NCBI RefSeq assembly: GCF_022048975.1
Contig: NZ_JAKMHX010000035.1
Coordinates: 1-55,019, forward strand
Direction of reading: 5' to 3'
From: Sporosarcina cyprini
Lineage (GTDB): Bacteria > Bacillota > Bacilli > Bacillales_A > Planococcaceae
DNA: 55,019 nucleotides
Part shown: in pieces, positions 24,465 to 33,175 of the stretch
Layout: the number at the start of each line of letters is the position of its first letter
How positions within the stretch are numbered: the first letter of the stretch is position 1
Notes under the pieces: generated by a model
Databases searched by the model: none
What the model was told of the DNA's origin: nothing
Seen by the model: only the letters and a program-made list of their open reading frames with translations
Made by a program: the position numbers and the translations under genes

Positions 24465-24659
24465 TTATTCCAAAATGTCACATACCCTGCCGATTTGACC
24501 ATCAGCCAGGCGTACTTTAATGCCATGCGGATGATAGCTGGAATTCGTCAACAAATCTTTGACGACGCCTTCCGTTTTTGTACCAGACCGCTGATCCTTT
24601 TTTAAGATGACATTCACTCGCAGCCCGGGCTTTACGTCACTTCTATTCCGTCCGTCCAT
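24465..24659 (-). CDS. ywbE: YwbE family protein (DUF2196)
   Basis: A 64-residue basic protein beginning MDGRNRSDVKPGLRVNVILK and containing DQRSGTKTEGVVKDLLT and HPHGIKVRL, the YwbE/DUF2196 pattern. Function is unknown; the SH3-like beta pattern suggests nucleic acid or protein binding. The ATG at 24659 shares one base with the stop of the methyltransferase gene (TAATG), with GGAGAG upstream, so the two are co-expressed. Confidence 0.85.
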   Translation of the reverse strand: MDGRNRSDVKPGLRVNVILKKDQRSGTKTEGVVKDLLTNSSYHPHGIKVRLADGQIGRVCDILE

Positions 24660-25264
24660 TATGCGTCTCTCCTTCTTTTTTGAAATATGCATTGTACCAC
24701 ATGGGCTTTCCCTGTGTGGAGCTGTCCTTCCTCGCGAAATACTTCTCCTATATGAAAATGTTTAATGAAAAAGCCTTCAAAGCTTTGCAGCAGGTTTACC
24801 GGTTTAATTAACAATGCCTCGTCACGCGGCCCGCCTGTTCCATAGCGCAGTTGATCTTTCGTGTAGAGCTCACTGATGTAAGAGCCACCCGGTCGCAGTG
24901 ACTGCTCAATTCCCTCTATTGTTCGTTTCATCACCTTTTCGGGAAAATGGCCAAAGATGTGAACAATGGCATCCCACTGTTCGAATCCCCACTCCACATC
25001 TGCCAAATCATGCAGCTCCGTCTTGACAGCCACTCCTTTTTCCCTTGCCAATCTCTGTGTCTTGTCCAGACCCGACTGGGCATAATCCCATGCCGTCACA
25101 TCAAAGCCAAGCGTCGCCAAATAAACGGCATTCCGCCCCTCCCCTTCCGCGATGCATAGCACTTTGCCTCTCTGTAACTGCTTCGCCGCCTCGATGACGA
25201 ACTGATTCGGCTCTTTTCCATAAACATATTCCTCTGTATCGAAACGTTCGTGCCATGGATTCAT
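24659..25264 (-). CDS. SAM-dependent methyltransferase (TehB/YodH-like)
   Basis: A 201-residue class I methyltransferase. Motif I is VLCIAEGEGRNAVYLA (residues ~35-50), followed by VTAWDYAQSGLDK and LRPGGSYISELYTKDQL. The N-terminal WHERFDTEEYVYGKEPN is typical of the tellurite-resistance TehB-like/YodH group. The substrate is unknown. It is coupled to ywbE downstream. The 20-bp repeat array starts 97 bases upstream. Confidence 0.82.
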   Translation of the reverse strand: MNPWHERFDTEEYVYGKEPNQFVIEAAKQLQRGKVLCIAEGEGRNAVYLATLGFDVTAWDYAQSGLDKTQRLAREKGVAVKTELHDLADVEWGFEQWDAIVHIFGHFPEKVMKRTIEGIEQSLRPGGSYISELYTKDQLRYGTGGPRDEALLIKPVNLLQSFEGFFIKHFHIGEVFREEGQLHTGKAHVVQCIFQKRRRDA

Positions 25265-25329
25265 CGAACATTCGTCCCTTCCATCTGCATTTCTTTTAGT
25301 GTAGCACGGAAGCCCACTGTTTATGGTTT

Positions 25330-25358
25330 CCTTACTCCTACGATTAGTAAGGTTTTTT
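25330..25358 (+). terminator. Orphan terminator-like hairpin at the array edge
   Basis: CCTTACT, a nine-base loop, AGTAAGG and TTTTTT on the plus strand. No plus-strand gene precedes it. It ends two bases before the first repeat unit of the array at 25361. Confidence 0.5.
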
Positions 25359-25360
25359 GG

Positions 25361-25920
25361 GGCGTTCGACTGGAGATATTGGCGTTCATTTTGAGTTATT
25401 GGCGTTCAACTCCAGTTATTGGCGTTCAGCTTGGGTTATTGGCATTCAGCCGGAGTTATTGGCGTTCAGCTTGAGTTATTGGCGTTCAGCTCGAGTTATT
25501 GGCGTTCAGCTCGAGTTATTGGCGTTCAGCTCGAGTTATTGGCGTTCGTTTCGAGTTATTGGCGTTCAACTTGATGTTCTGGCGTTCGGCCACGGGTTCT
25601 GGCGTTCAATTTGATTATCTGGCGTTCGGCCACGGGTTCTGGCGTTCAACTCGATTATCTGGGGTTCAGCCGTGGTTTCTGGCGTTCAACTCGATTATCT
25701 GGCGTTCACCTACGGTTTCTGGCGTTCGATTTGATTATCTGGCGTTCGGTCACGGTTTCTGGCGTTCAACTTGATTATCTGGCGTTCGGCTACGGTTTCT
25801 GGCGTTCGACTTGATTATCTGGCGTCCCAGTTTTTCTGGCATTGGCATCCGGATTCTTACTTTTATCTCTAGTTTCTGTTATTCAGCCCTGGCTTCTGCC
25901 GTTCAAACTAATTTTCATCT
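25361..25920. repeat. 20-bp tandem repeat array 1
   Basis: Twenty-three head-to-tail units of exactly 20 bp run from 25361 to 25820, followed by decayed units to about 25920. The conserved half is GGCGTTC at the start of every unit. Units 1-10 end in GAGTTATT (type A). From 25561 two other types alternate, ending in TTGATTATCT and CACGGTTTCT, giving a 40-bp higher-order period. There are no unique spacers, so this is not CRISPR. Open frames across it only translate the repeat (YWRS motifs) and lack SD sites. It fills the divergent intergenic region between the methyltransferase and the ECF sigma factor. Confidence 0.92.
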
Positions 25921-25923
25921 AAA

Positions 25924-25950
25924 TGAAATTTTTTCACCACTCGACCCGTT
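25924..25950 (+). promoter_or_regulatory. Candidate ECF-type promoter for the sigma factor gene
   Basis: TGAAAT, 17 bases, CGTT lies 58 bases before the sigma factor start and resembles ECF promoters (TGAAAC, 16-17, CGT), which would mean autoregulation. An overlapping TTATACT could serve as a sigma-A -10. Confidence 0.45.
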
Positions 25951-26007
25951 ATACTGAATGAAACAAAGAAAGACATGCGCATGTCCGTTTCAAGCAAGGA
26001 GGTCACC

Positions 26008-26574
26008 ATGGAAGAAGAGCAGCTTTGGATACGCCAAGTATTGGCAGGCGATAAGCAAGCGTTCGCTAACATTATTAATAAATATAAAAACCCATTGTAT
26101 GCGACCATTTTGCGGATGACTAAAAATCCGCAGGACGCTCAAGATCTTGTACAAGATGCTTTTATTAAAGTGTACCGCAATCTGCACAAATATGATGGAG
26201 GCGGCGCTTTTTCCGGATGGCTCTACCGGGTGGCCATCAATCATTGCATGGATGAGTTTCGAAAAAAGCGGTATTCCACTGTGCAGGTGCAATTGGAAGA
26301 AGAAGCGATCATCAACCCAAATCATCCTGAAATCGTATTTTTAAAAAGAGAGAAAAGCCGTCAATTGGAGCGACTGATCTCCACTTTGCCGGAAGACGAA
26401 CGACTCATCATTCTTCTCCGCTATGTAAACGAAATCAGTTATGAAGAGATTTCTGAACTACTGGGCGTGCCTTTGTCTACCGTTCGGAATAAACTGCATC
26501 GGGCGAAGAAAAAGATGAGAGACACCGTGAAACGTGAAGGAGGTTATTTTCATGAATTGTCCAACGGGGGATAA
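26008..26574 (+). CDS. ECF RNA polymerase sigma factor
   Basis: A 188-residue extracytoplasmic-function sigma factor. Region 2 covers residues ~20-90 (FANIINKYKNPLYATILRM, DAQDLVQDAFIKVYRNL, FSGWLYRVAINHCMDEFRKK), region 4 residues ~125-180 (LPEDERLIILLRYVNEISYE, LLGVPLSTVRNKLHRAKKKM). The start is ATG 26008, five bases after AAGGAGG. Its 3' end overlaps the next gene by 23 bases. That gene encodes its zinc-binding anti-sigma factor, so the pair forms a membrane-stress type signalling module. It is distinct from SigW encoded at 42834-43397. Confidence 0.92.
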   Translation: MEEEQLWIRQVLAGDKQAFANIINKYKNPLYATILRMTKNPQDAQDLVQDAFIKVYRNLHKYDGGGAFSGWLYRVAINHCMDEFRKKRYSTVQVQLEEEAIINPNHPEIVFLKREKSRQLERLISTLPEDERLIILLRYVNEISYEEISELLGVPLSTVRNKLHRAKKKMRDTVKREGGYFHELSNGG

Positions 26575-28132
26575 ACTTTCACAATATGTTGATTCATTGC
26601 TGCCAAGCGAGGAGCATGCAGAAATCAAGAGACATGTAGAGACATGCAGATCCTGTCAAACTGTTGTTTCTGCTTACCAAGAAGAACAGGCCTTCCTGGA
26701 AGAGACTTTGAAGACACCGATGTTGCCTGATAACTTCGCAGACATGGTATTGGATCAAGTAGAGCCTTACGAACAACCTGTAACAAAGCGGCGATTCAGC
26801 GCTTGGAAACAGGTTTCCGCGGCAGCTGCCGGAATTCTATTGGCTGTCGGCATCGGTGCCAGTCTTAACCCTAGCTTTGCGCAATTCATTGGTGGCTTGT
26901 TCTCCACTGACCAAGTCGACAACGGATTAAAAATAGCAGCGGATGCAGGTTTGGCTCAGCGAGTGAATTTACAAACCGAGGATCAGGGGCTGACGTTTGT
27001 TGTAGAAGACATCATTGCCGATTCGTCCAGAGTCTCGCTTTCATACAAAGTGTTGAATAAAGACGGCAAGGCTTTGGATACCGATCTACGATTTTACGAA
27101 TCGGGCAATACGGTCACAGCAACAGATCAAAACGGCCAGCCGCTGGAAGAATGGGGTACCGGCTGGCAAGAAGGAAGCGATTACGGCAACATCGAATTCT
27201 CCTTGCGTAGTCATGGCGATGTGGAGCGCATAACGGTTCGTTTTAATCTCGATGAACTTAATGGAATAAAAGGCAACTGGCAGCTGGAAGTCCCTGTCGA
27301 TTTGCATGAGAACCGCAAACTGACAAAGAGGATGGATTTGAAGAATGCCACTGGTGTCCATCATGGGGTCCAAATCGATCTGAAAAAGCTGCAAATCGCA
27401 CCTTCCTCAATAGATTTATCGTACGAGACTGTTTTCACGAAAGAGGAACGCAAGAACTCCGAAGAGGCTAAACGGAAGTTTGAGGACATGTTCGGTAAAG
27501 ATAGCTTAGATTCGCTTGTCTTCGGAAACAACACCTCGATTGCCTATCATATTGAAAATGCAAAAGGTGACGTCATCTACTCCGCCGGTCGTTCCACCGG
27601 TGAGGAAACCGGCATGCGGCAAGGAAACGGAGAGGATATCGACATCACAGGAGGCACCGCTTGGATTGATTCATTCGTCCCTAAAGGTGAAGAACAACTG
27701 ACCTTTGTATTGGATGGAGTCTATAAAACGGAGCCTACTGACCTTTCTCTTGCATTTAAACCGAAAGACATTAAAAAAGATCCTGTTTCATTCAGCTATA
27801 AAGGAAGCCATTTAACGATCAAAAGCGTGAAAAAGCCTCTTTTTAGCGAAGATAACTCCGTTGTCATCAAAATGGAAGGCGGCATGGACTCGCTTGATGA
27901 TGATTTCGGCAGCTGGATTGCTGTAGACGATCAAGGAAATAGCTATCCAGGCAACTTCAATGGTTCCATTTTGGATGAGAAAGATAAAAACGGACGCCAT
28001 AAGGCAAAACTAGATTTGGTGTTGGAAGGTTTACACGAAGTACCGGAGGAATTGACGCTTTATCTCGTCACAAAACGAAGCTATTACCCAGTTGAAAAAC
28101 AATGGAAAGTTCCGTTGACTGAAAAAGAGTAA
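26552..28132 (+). CDS. Anti-sigma factor with zinc finger, TM and DUF4179/DUF5643 sensor
   Basis: A 526-residue bitopic protein. The N-terminal anti-sigma zinc finger is HAEIKRHVETCRSCQ (H-x3-C-x2-C, residues ~22-38). One TM helix follows near residues 85-110 (VSAAAAGILLAVGIGASL), then FAQFIGGLFSTDQVDNGLKI and a large extracytoplasmic part of the DUF4179 and DUF5643 type. It should hold the ECF sigma factor at the membrane until an envelope signal is sensed. The ATG at 26552 has AAGGAGG nine bases upstream; that SD lies inside the sigma factor gene. A terminator follows. Confidence 0.88.
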   Translation: MNCPTGDKLSQYVDSLLPSEEHAEIKRHVETCRSCQTVVSAYQEEQAFLEETLKTPMLPDNFADMVLDQVEPYEQPVTKRRFSAWKQVSAAAAGILLAVGIGASLNPSFAQFIGGLFSTDQVDNGLKIAADAGLAQRVNLQTEDQGLTFVVEDIIADSSRVSLSYKVLNKDGKALDTDLRFYESGNTVTATDQNGQPLEEWGTGWQEGSDYGNIEFSLRSHGDVERITVRFNLDELNGIKGNWQLEVPVDLHENRKLTKRMDLKNATGVHHGVQIDLKKLQIAPSSIDLSYETVFTKEERKNSEEAKRKFEDMFGKDSLDSLVFGNNTSIAYHIENAKGDVIYSAGRSTGEETGMRQGNGEDIDITGGTAWIDSFVPKGEEQLTFVLDGVYKTEPTDLSLAFKPKDIKKDPVSFSYKGSHLTIKSVKKPLFSEDNSVVIKMEGGMDSLDDDFGSWIAVDDQGNSYPGNFNGSILDEKDKNGRHKAKLDLVLEGLHEVPEELTLYLVTKRSYYPVEKQWKVPLTEKE

Positions 28133-28139
28133 TACGCGG

Positions 28140-28180
28140 AAGACTGCTGCTTGCCAGATGGCTTTGCAGCAGTCTTTTCT
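28140..28180 (+). terminator. Rho-independent terminator
   Basis: AAGACTGCTGC pairs with GCAGCAGTCTT and is followed by TTCTATTT. It ends the ECF sigma/anti-sigma operon. Confidence 0.85.
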
Positions 28181-28288
28181 ATTTGCTTCTATTGGACGAA
28201 CGGCTGTCACTAAATTGCCACAATCAATAAAAACCCCACTCGGCCGCAACCCGTTCACTTTTATTATAAGAACCGCCATGTTGAAAGA

Positions 28289-28317
28289 TTGACGAATAGT
28301 AGTAGACCCCCTAAACT
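28289..28317 (+). promoter_or_regulatory. Sigma-A promoter of the MarR-MMPL operon
   Basis: TTGACG, 17 bases, TAAACT. The -10 lies within the left arm of the long inverted repeat at 28300-28344, so a repressor bound there would block transcription. Confidence 0.6.
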
Positions 28318-28344
28318 ATATTTATTAGTTGAGGGGGTCTACTA
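28300..28344. promoter_or_regulatory. 19-bp inverted repeat: MarR operator or SD-masking hairpin
   Basis: TAGTAGACCCCCTAAACTA (28300-28318) and TAGTTGAGGGGGTCTACTA (28326-28344) match with one mismatch across a seven-base loop. The left arm contains the promoter -10, the right arm contains the AGGGGG Shine-Dalgarno of the MarR gene. It can therefore act as DNA operator for the MarR protein and, as RNA, could hide the SD. Confidence 0.75.
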
Positions 28345-28346
28345 GT

Positions 28347-28793
28347 TTGAAAGAGAAATTAAAAGAAGCCATTGAATTATTTGAAGAAGTTATGATTTAC
28401 GGCACGGAGCATGTTATCAAATCTGTCGATGTTGATATTTGGAATGAGTATTCGCCTGAGCAGATTCAGGTGCTTAAAATACTTTCGACACAAGGACCGC
28501 TTTCAAATGGAAAATTAGCTGAAATCCAAGGGGTCCATAAAAGCGCCGTCTCGACCCGTTTAAGGAAGCTAGAGGAAAAAGGATTGGTCTCTTCATCCAA
28601 GGATCTCAATGACCAGCGTACAAAAGTGATTGAACTGACTTCCTCTGGAGCTGAAATTCTCAAGCAATCGGATGAAGCTGTTTACGAGAGTATTGAGAAG
28701 TTATTTAAAGACCAAATCATTGAAGAAGAAATTGATACGTTCGTAAAAACGTTCCGTAAACTAAAAGATATTTTACAGATGAAAGGAATGTAA
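28347..28793 (+). CDS. MarR family regulator (YdgG-like)
   Basis: A 148-residue winged-helix repressor. Residues ~40-105 form the DNA-binding core (IQVLKILSTQGPLSNGKLAE, VHKSAVSTRLRKLEEKGLVS, DQRTKVIELTSSG). I choose TTG 28347, nine bases after AGGGGG; a TTG at 28329 lies inside the inverted repeat with no SD. The gene is two bases from the MMPL transporter gene, the same pairing as B. subtilis ydgG-ydgH. It likely represses its own operon through the palindrome at 28300-28344 and is released by a toxic compound. Confidence 0.85.
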   Translation: MKEKLKEAIELFEEVMIYGTEHVIKSVDVDIWNEYSPEQIQVLKILSTQGPLSNGKLAEIQGVHKSAVSTRLRKLEEKGLVSSSKDLNDQRTKVIELTSSGAEILKQSDEAVYESIEKLFKDQIIEEEIDTFVKTFRKLKDILQMKGM

Positions 28794-28795
28794 CT

Positions 28796-31450
28796 ATGAA
28801 ACTCGTTTTAAAATTCAAGTGGCCGATTTTTATCGGTTTACTCGCCCTAACAGCAGCGCTTTTCATTCTATCTCCCGATCTTGCCAAGCAAGCGGAAAAT
28901 GCAGGCTCATTTCAGTTGCCGGATACAGCAGATTCACAAAAAGCAGCTGATATTCTGGAGAAGGCTGGCGCTTCTGAAGAAACGATATCTCTCGTTTATG
29001 CTCTTGATACACCAGTCGATGACGCACGCAGGCAAGATGTCTCTGCTGTTGCCAAGAAAATCGAATCACTCGGCAAACCAGTCAAGGCTGTTCTAAATCC
29101 TTTCGAAAATGAAGAACTAGAAGCACAGCTTGTGTCTGAAGACAAGAAGACTATTCTCGTCCCCGTCACAGTAGATGGTTCCCATGAAGAAATCATTGAA
29201 CTGGCGGATAAAATCCATGCTGACATCTTGCCGAAAGACGAAACTGTCTATCTAACGGGCGAAGCCATTATAAACAATGACGTGAATGTCAGTGCACAAG
29301 AAGGCTTAAAAAAGACGGAATTGATTACAGTCATCCTCATTTTCGGCCTGTTGCTCATTGTTTTCCGCTCGATCGTGACACCATTCGTTCCATTGCTGGC
29401 GGTCGGGATTTCCTACTTGCTAAGCCAATCACTCGTGGCCTTCTTCATTGATTGGTTCGGCTTTCCTGTGTCGAACTATACCCAAATTTTCTTAGTGGCC
29501 ATTTTATTTGGCCTTGGCACTGACTACTGCATCCTCTTGCTCAGTCGCTATAAGGAAGAGTTGCTCGCGGGCCATGAAGTGGAAGAGTCCATTCTTAACA
29601 CGTATAAAACAGCCGGCCGGACATTATTCATTAGCGCGACAGCCGTATTTATTGGCTTTGCGGCAATCGGTTTTGCTGATTTCCCGATATTCAAATCGGC
29701 TGTCGCGGTAGCCGTCGGTATCGCCGTATTGCTTGTCATCTTGTACACGGTCGTTCCGTTGTTCATGGTTTTATTGAAGGATAAGTTGTTCTGGCCATCC
29801 AAAGGGGCCGCCTCCCATAAAGACAGTAAAATCTGGATTGCATTTAGTAAAGTGTCGGTCTCCCGTCCCCTTCTGTCGATGCTCATTGTGGCGATTATCT
29901 CGATTCCACTATTGCTGACGTATGATAACGATCTTTCATTCAACACAGTTGATGAAATCGATGACAGCAAGGAGTCGGTCATGGGATTGAACCGGATATC
30001 GGAAGCTTTCGGAGAGGGCGATTCATTGCCTGTCCAGGTCATTCTGAAAAAGAATGAACCGATTGTGATTGAAAAAGATGTTACGTATCTCGAATCCATC
30101 AGTAAAGATCTCGAGAAAGTGGATGGGGTTAAGAGCGTACGGACGATCACGCGGCCGACTGGCGAATTGCTCGAGGACCTGTATGTAGATCATCAACTTA
30201 CATTGATGGCAGATGGGTTGGATGATGCCGTTGCTGGTCTAGCGGAGGTACAAAAAGGACTCAAGCAAGTACAAGGTGGTTTGAATGAAGTAACAGGTCA
30301 ATTGCCTGCCGGATCAGCTGCCTCTTCAGGTGGTGCCGGATTGCGTCAAGCCGCGGGCGGCATCGGGAAAATAAATGAACAGCTTGGTCAAATTGCAGGC
30401 GGGCTGGAACAAGGAATGCCGGCTGATCAAGCAGCCGGCGGATTGAAAGCATTGAGCGGTGAACTGAAAAAAGTAAGCAACAGTTTGTATGGCGCCGCCA
30501 ACCAGCTGGATGGCTCAACTGGACAGATTGGCGCCCTTTCCGGCGGATTGACGGAGCTGGCTAAAGGGGTGGAAGCTGCAAATGGAGGTCTTGGTGAAAT
30601 CCATTCAGGCCTTTCGGATTTATCTGCCATGCTCCATGACATGGGTGATTCCAAGAGTGTCCGGGATACCGGATTGTTCATTCCTGAAGGTACGCTCGAT
30701 AATAATGACTTCAAACAAGTATTAGACCGCTATACGATTGATAATAAAACCGGGATAATTCTTGAAGTCATTCTGGAGCAGGATCCGTATTCAAGGGAAG
30801 CTATTTCGACTGTTCATGATATAAAAGAAACGATGGAGCGTTCTGTCATCGGAACACCTTTTGAAAATGCGGATGTCGCGTTAAGCGGAATCTCAGTCAT
30901 GAACGCAGACTTGAACGATATCTCGACGAAAGACTTTACCCGTACCGTAACCATTATGCTCGTTGGTTTGTTTGTCGTCTTGTTCATTCTCTTCCGTTCC
31001 GCGATCATGCCGGCCTATATGATCGGCTCGCTCCTGCTGACGTATTACACGTCCGTATCGATTACGGAGCTGATCTTCGTGAACGGCCTTGGCTATGACG
31101 GTATCAGCTGGGCCGTGCCATTCTTCGGGTTCATCATGTTGATCGCGCTCGGCGTGGACTATTCGATCTTCCTGCTCGATCGGTTCCGCGAAGAGAGCAT
31201 TAACGGAAAGAACGTCCGGGATGCCCTGGTAACCTCCATGGCGAAAATGGGAACGGTCATCATTACGGCCGCCGTCATTTTGGCGGGCACATTCGGTGCC
31301 ATGATGCCGTCCGGCGTACTCAGCCTTGTCCAGATTGCAACAATCGTCATCACCGGATTATTGCTGTATGGTTTGATTATCTTGCCGTTGCTCATTCCAG
31401 CCATTACGGTGTCGTTCGGACGCGGCGTCTGGTGGCCGTACCGAGGATAA
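28796..31450 (+). CDS. MMPL/RND family exporter (YdgH-like)
   Basis: An 884-residue membrane exporter, nearly the length of B. subtilis YdgH. It has two halves, each with an N-terminal helix, an extracytoplasmic domain and a group of TM helices (first group residues ~175-345, including GLGTDYCILLLSRYKEE; second group residues ~710-875, including ALGVDYSIFLLDRFREE). These GxxxDY(C/S)I motifs are the proton-relay region of MMPL proteins. The second outer loop contains glycine-rich coiled-coil repeats (GLAEVQKGLKQVQGGLNEV). Drug or lipid export is the expected role; the substrate is unknown. The operon is controlled by the upstream MarR protein. Confidence 0.9.
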   Translation: MKLVLKFKWPIFIGLLALTAALFILSPDLAKQAENAGSFQLPDTADSQKAADILEKAGASEETISLVYALDTPVDDARRQDVSAVAKKIESLGKPVKAVLNPFENEELEAQLVSEDKKTILVPVTVDGSHEEIIELADKIHADILPKDETVYLTGEAIINNDVNVSAQEGLKKTELITVILIFGLLLIVFRSIVTPFVPLLAVGISYLLSQSLVAFFIDWFGFPVSNYTQIFLVAILFGLGTDYCILLLSRYKEELLAGHEVEESILNTYKTAGRTLFISATAVFIGFAAIGFADFPIFKSAVAVAVGIAVLLVILYTVVPLFMVLLKDKLFWPSKGAASHKDSKIWIAFSKVSVSRPLLSMLIVAIISIPLLLTYDNDLSFNTVDEIDDSKESVMGLNRISEAFGEGDSLPVQVILKKNEPIVIEKDVTYLESISKDLEKVDGVKSVRTITRPTGELLEDLYVDHQLTLMADGLDDAVAGLAEVQKGLKQVQGGLNEVTGQLPAGSAASSGGAGLRQAAGGIGKINEQLGQIAGGLEQGMPADQAAGGLKALSGELKKVSNSLYGAANQLDGSTGQIGALSGGLTELAKGVEAANGGLGEIHSGLSDLSAMLHDMGDSKSVRDTGLFIPEGTLDNNDFKQVLDRYTIDNKTGIILEVILEQDPYSREAISTVHDIKETMERSVIGTPFENADVALSGISVMNADLNDISTKDFTRTVTIMLVGLFVVLFILFRSAIMPAYMIGSLLLTYYTSVSITELIFVNGLGYDGISWAVPFFGFIMLIALGVDYSIFLLDRFREESINGKNVRDALVTSMAKMGTVIITAAVILAGTFGAMMPSGVLSLVQIATIVITGLLLYGLIILPLLIPAITVSFGRGVWWPYRG

Positions 31451-31464
31451 TAAACACCTTAAAT

Positions 31465-31507
31465 AGCACCCGATCCTAATGCGATCGGGTGCTTCTTTCA
31501 TTTTTTA
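31465..31507 (+). terminator. Rho-independent terminator
   Basis: AGCACCCGATC pairs with GATCGGGTGCT and is followed by TCTTTCATTTTTT. It ends the MarR-MMPL operon and overlaps the last codons of the convergent amidohydrolase gene. Confidence 0.85.
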
Positions 31508-33069
31508 TATACGATGTCGCCTGCCACGACCGTCATGACAACATCCGTATTCGGGATGTCTTCTGTCGGAATAGAGAACAGGTCTGCATTCAATACTGTA
31601 AAGTCCGCATCAAATTTTGGTGCAAGCTTGCCGCGAGATTCAGACTTCCCAATCGTTGCCGCACTGCCTGTTGTGAATAAACCAACCGCTTCAAAAGGAG
31701 TTAATGCTTCCTTCATCAAGTAACCTTCATGCGCAGCGCCCGGTTTCTTGCGAGCGATAGCCGCGTAAATGCCGAGCAATGGATCGACTTCTTCTATCGG
31801 TGCATCTGATCCCGCTCCACAAATAAAGCCTTCCTCAAGCAGCCTTTTCCAAGCGTAGGCCCAGTCCAAACGGTCTTCGCCAAGTCGTTCCATTACCCAT
31901 GGAAAATCAGAAGAAACGAATACCGGCTGGATATCGAGAACGACAGGCAGCTTTTTCATACGCTCTACCAAGTCATCGCGCAATACATTGACATGAATAA
32001 GGCGGTCGCGTTTCCCTTCTGGAACCGGATGCTTCTCTATCGCATCAAGCGCTTTATCTACAGCCGCGTCCCCAATTAAATGAATGGCGACTGCTTCCCC
32101 GTACTTCCTGGCCAATGCCACATGAGCATCAATTTCTTCATCTGTCAGTACAGCCGTTCCGGAATTCGAAGGATCATCCGCGTAAGGTTGACTGAGCAAA
32201 GCCGTACTGCCTCCCAATGCGCCATCGACGAAGAACTTCATTTCACCCGGGTGGATCCATGGCTCATCATATGCCGCTTCATCCTTCATTAATTGCTCAA
32301 ACACAGTAGAACGGCGCAACAAATGCGCTCTAAATTTCTTCTTGTCATTCCCGATGACATTTTTGAATGCGTTGAGCGGATTTCGATAGTCTCCGTAATA
32401 CCCTAAGTCATCCGTAACCGCTCCCGTAATCCCTAAGGAATGGAGGTCATCCACCGACTTCTCAAGCGCCTTTGTCAAAGACTGCTCTGTCGGCTCCGGC
32501 ACTAAACGGAGCAGCCGGTCCATCGGTCCTTCCTTCAAGAAACCAGTCGGCTCCCCATTTGCATCACGCTCAATTACTCCATCCACCGGGTCTGGCGTAT
32601 CTTTCGTGATTCCAGCTAACGCCAGCGCTTTGGAATTGGCAAGCGCCGCGTGTCTGCACGTTCTTTTCAAGACCATCGGCGAGCTTGTCACTTCATCCAA
32701 TTCCTGCCGCGTTAAAATCCGGCGGTCAGCAAAATTGTTTTCATTCCAACCCTCACCAATGAACCATTCATCCTCTTGTATATCAGGGTAGGCATTGTTC
32801 AATAGATCCAGCATGTCATCTGCGGATGTAGCTTTCGATAAATCAAGCCGGAGCAGCCTCTCCCCGTGTCCGATCATGTGCATATGATTGTCAATAAAGC
32901 CTGGATAGAGCACGGCTCCTTGGAGATCCACTTCGGCATCCGCTTGCGGCGCCAGTTCGTCATACGTGCCGACTGCTGTAATCTTCCCATTTTCCGTCAG
33001 CAATGCTTCCACGGTTTCGCCTTCTCGATTCATTGTGTACAGCGTTCCATTATGCCAAATTGTCTTCAT
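31498..33069 (-). CDS. YtcJ-like metal-dependent amidohydrolase
   Basis: A 523-residue amidohydrolase_3 enzyme. It begins MKTIWHNGTLYTMNREGETV, contains the metal-binding GFIDNHMHMIG (residues ~57-67), KFFVDGALGGSTALL with a likely metal ligand, VAIHLIGDAAVDKALDA (metal His near residue 330) and a GAGSDAPIEEVDPL end motif. Length and order match YtcJ/NfdA N-substituted formamide deformylase-like enzymes. Hydrolysis of an amide or formamide bond is expected; the natural substrate is unknown. It converges on the MMPL gene. Confidence 0.85.
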   Translation of the reverse strand: MKTIWHNGTLYTMNREGETVEALLTENGKITAVGTYDELAPQADAEVDLQGAVLYPGFIDNHMHMIGHGERLLRLDLSKATSADDMLDLLNNAYPDIQEDEWFIGEGWNENNFADRRILTRQELDEVTSSPMVLKRTCRHAALANSKALALAGITKDTPDPVDGVIERDANGEPTGFLKEGPMDRLLRLVPEPTEQSLTKALEKSVDDLHSLGITGAVTDDLGYYGDYRNPLNAFKNVIGNDKKKFRAHLLRRSTVFEQLMKDEAAYDEPWIHPGEMKFFVDGALGGSTALLSQPYADDPSNSGTAVLTDEEIDAHVALARKYGEAVAIHLIGDAAVDKALDAIEKHPVPEGKRDRLIHVNVLRDDLVERMKKLPVVLDIQPVFVSSDFPWVMERLGEDRLDWAYAWKRLLEEGFICGAGSDAPIEEVDPLLGIYAAIARKKPGAAHEGYLMKEALTPFEAVGLFTTGSAATIGKSESRGKLAPKFDADFTVLNADLFSIPTEDIPNTDVVMTVVAGDIVYKK

Positions 33070-33136
33070 TTTGGATCCCCCTCTTCTCCCTTTATTCTAA
33101 ACTTTCATGCAACATCCGGCAATCCTTTTAGACCAG

Positions 33137-33145
33137 TGCTATAAT
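33137..33145 (+). promoter_or_regulatory. Extended -10 promoter of ytoQ
   Basis: TGCTATAAT, an extended -10 with perfect TATAAT, 31 bases before the start codon. No good -35 is seen, as often with extended -10 promoters. Confidence 0.6.
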
Positions 33146-33175
33146 GAAAGCATCATACTTGGGAGGGATCGTATC

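Noticed and set aside
25361..25920. CRISPR array
   Set aside because: Units are contiguous at 20 bp with no unique spacers and no cas genes are near.
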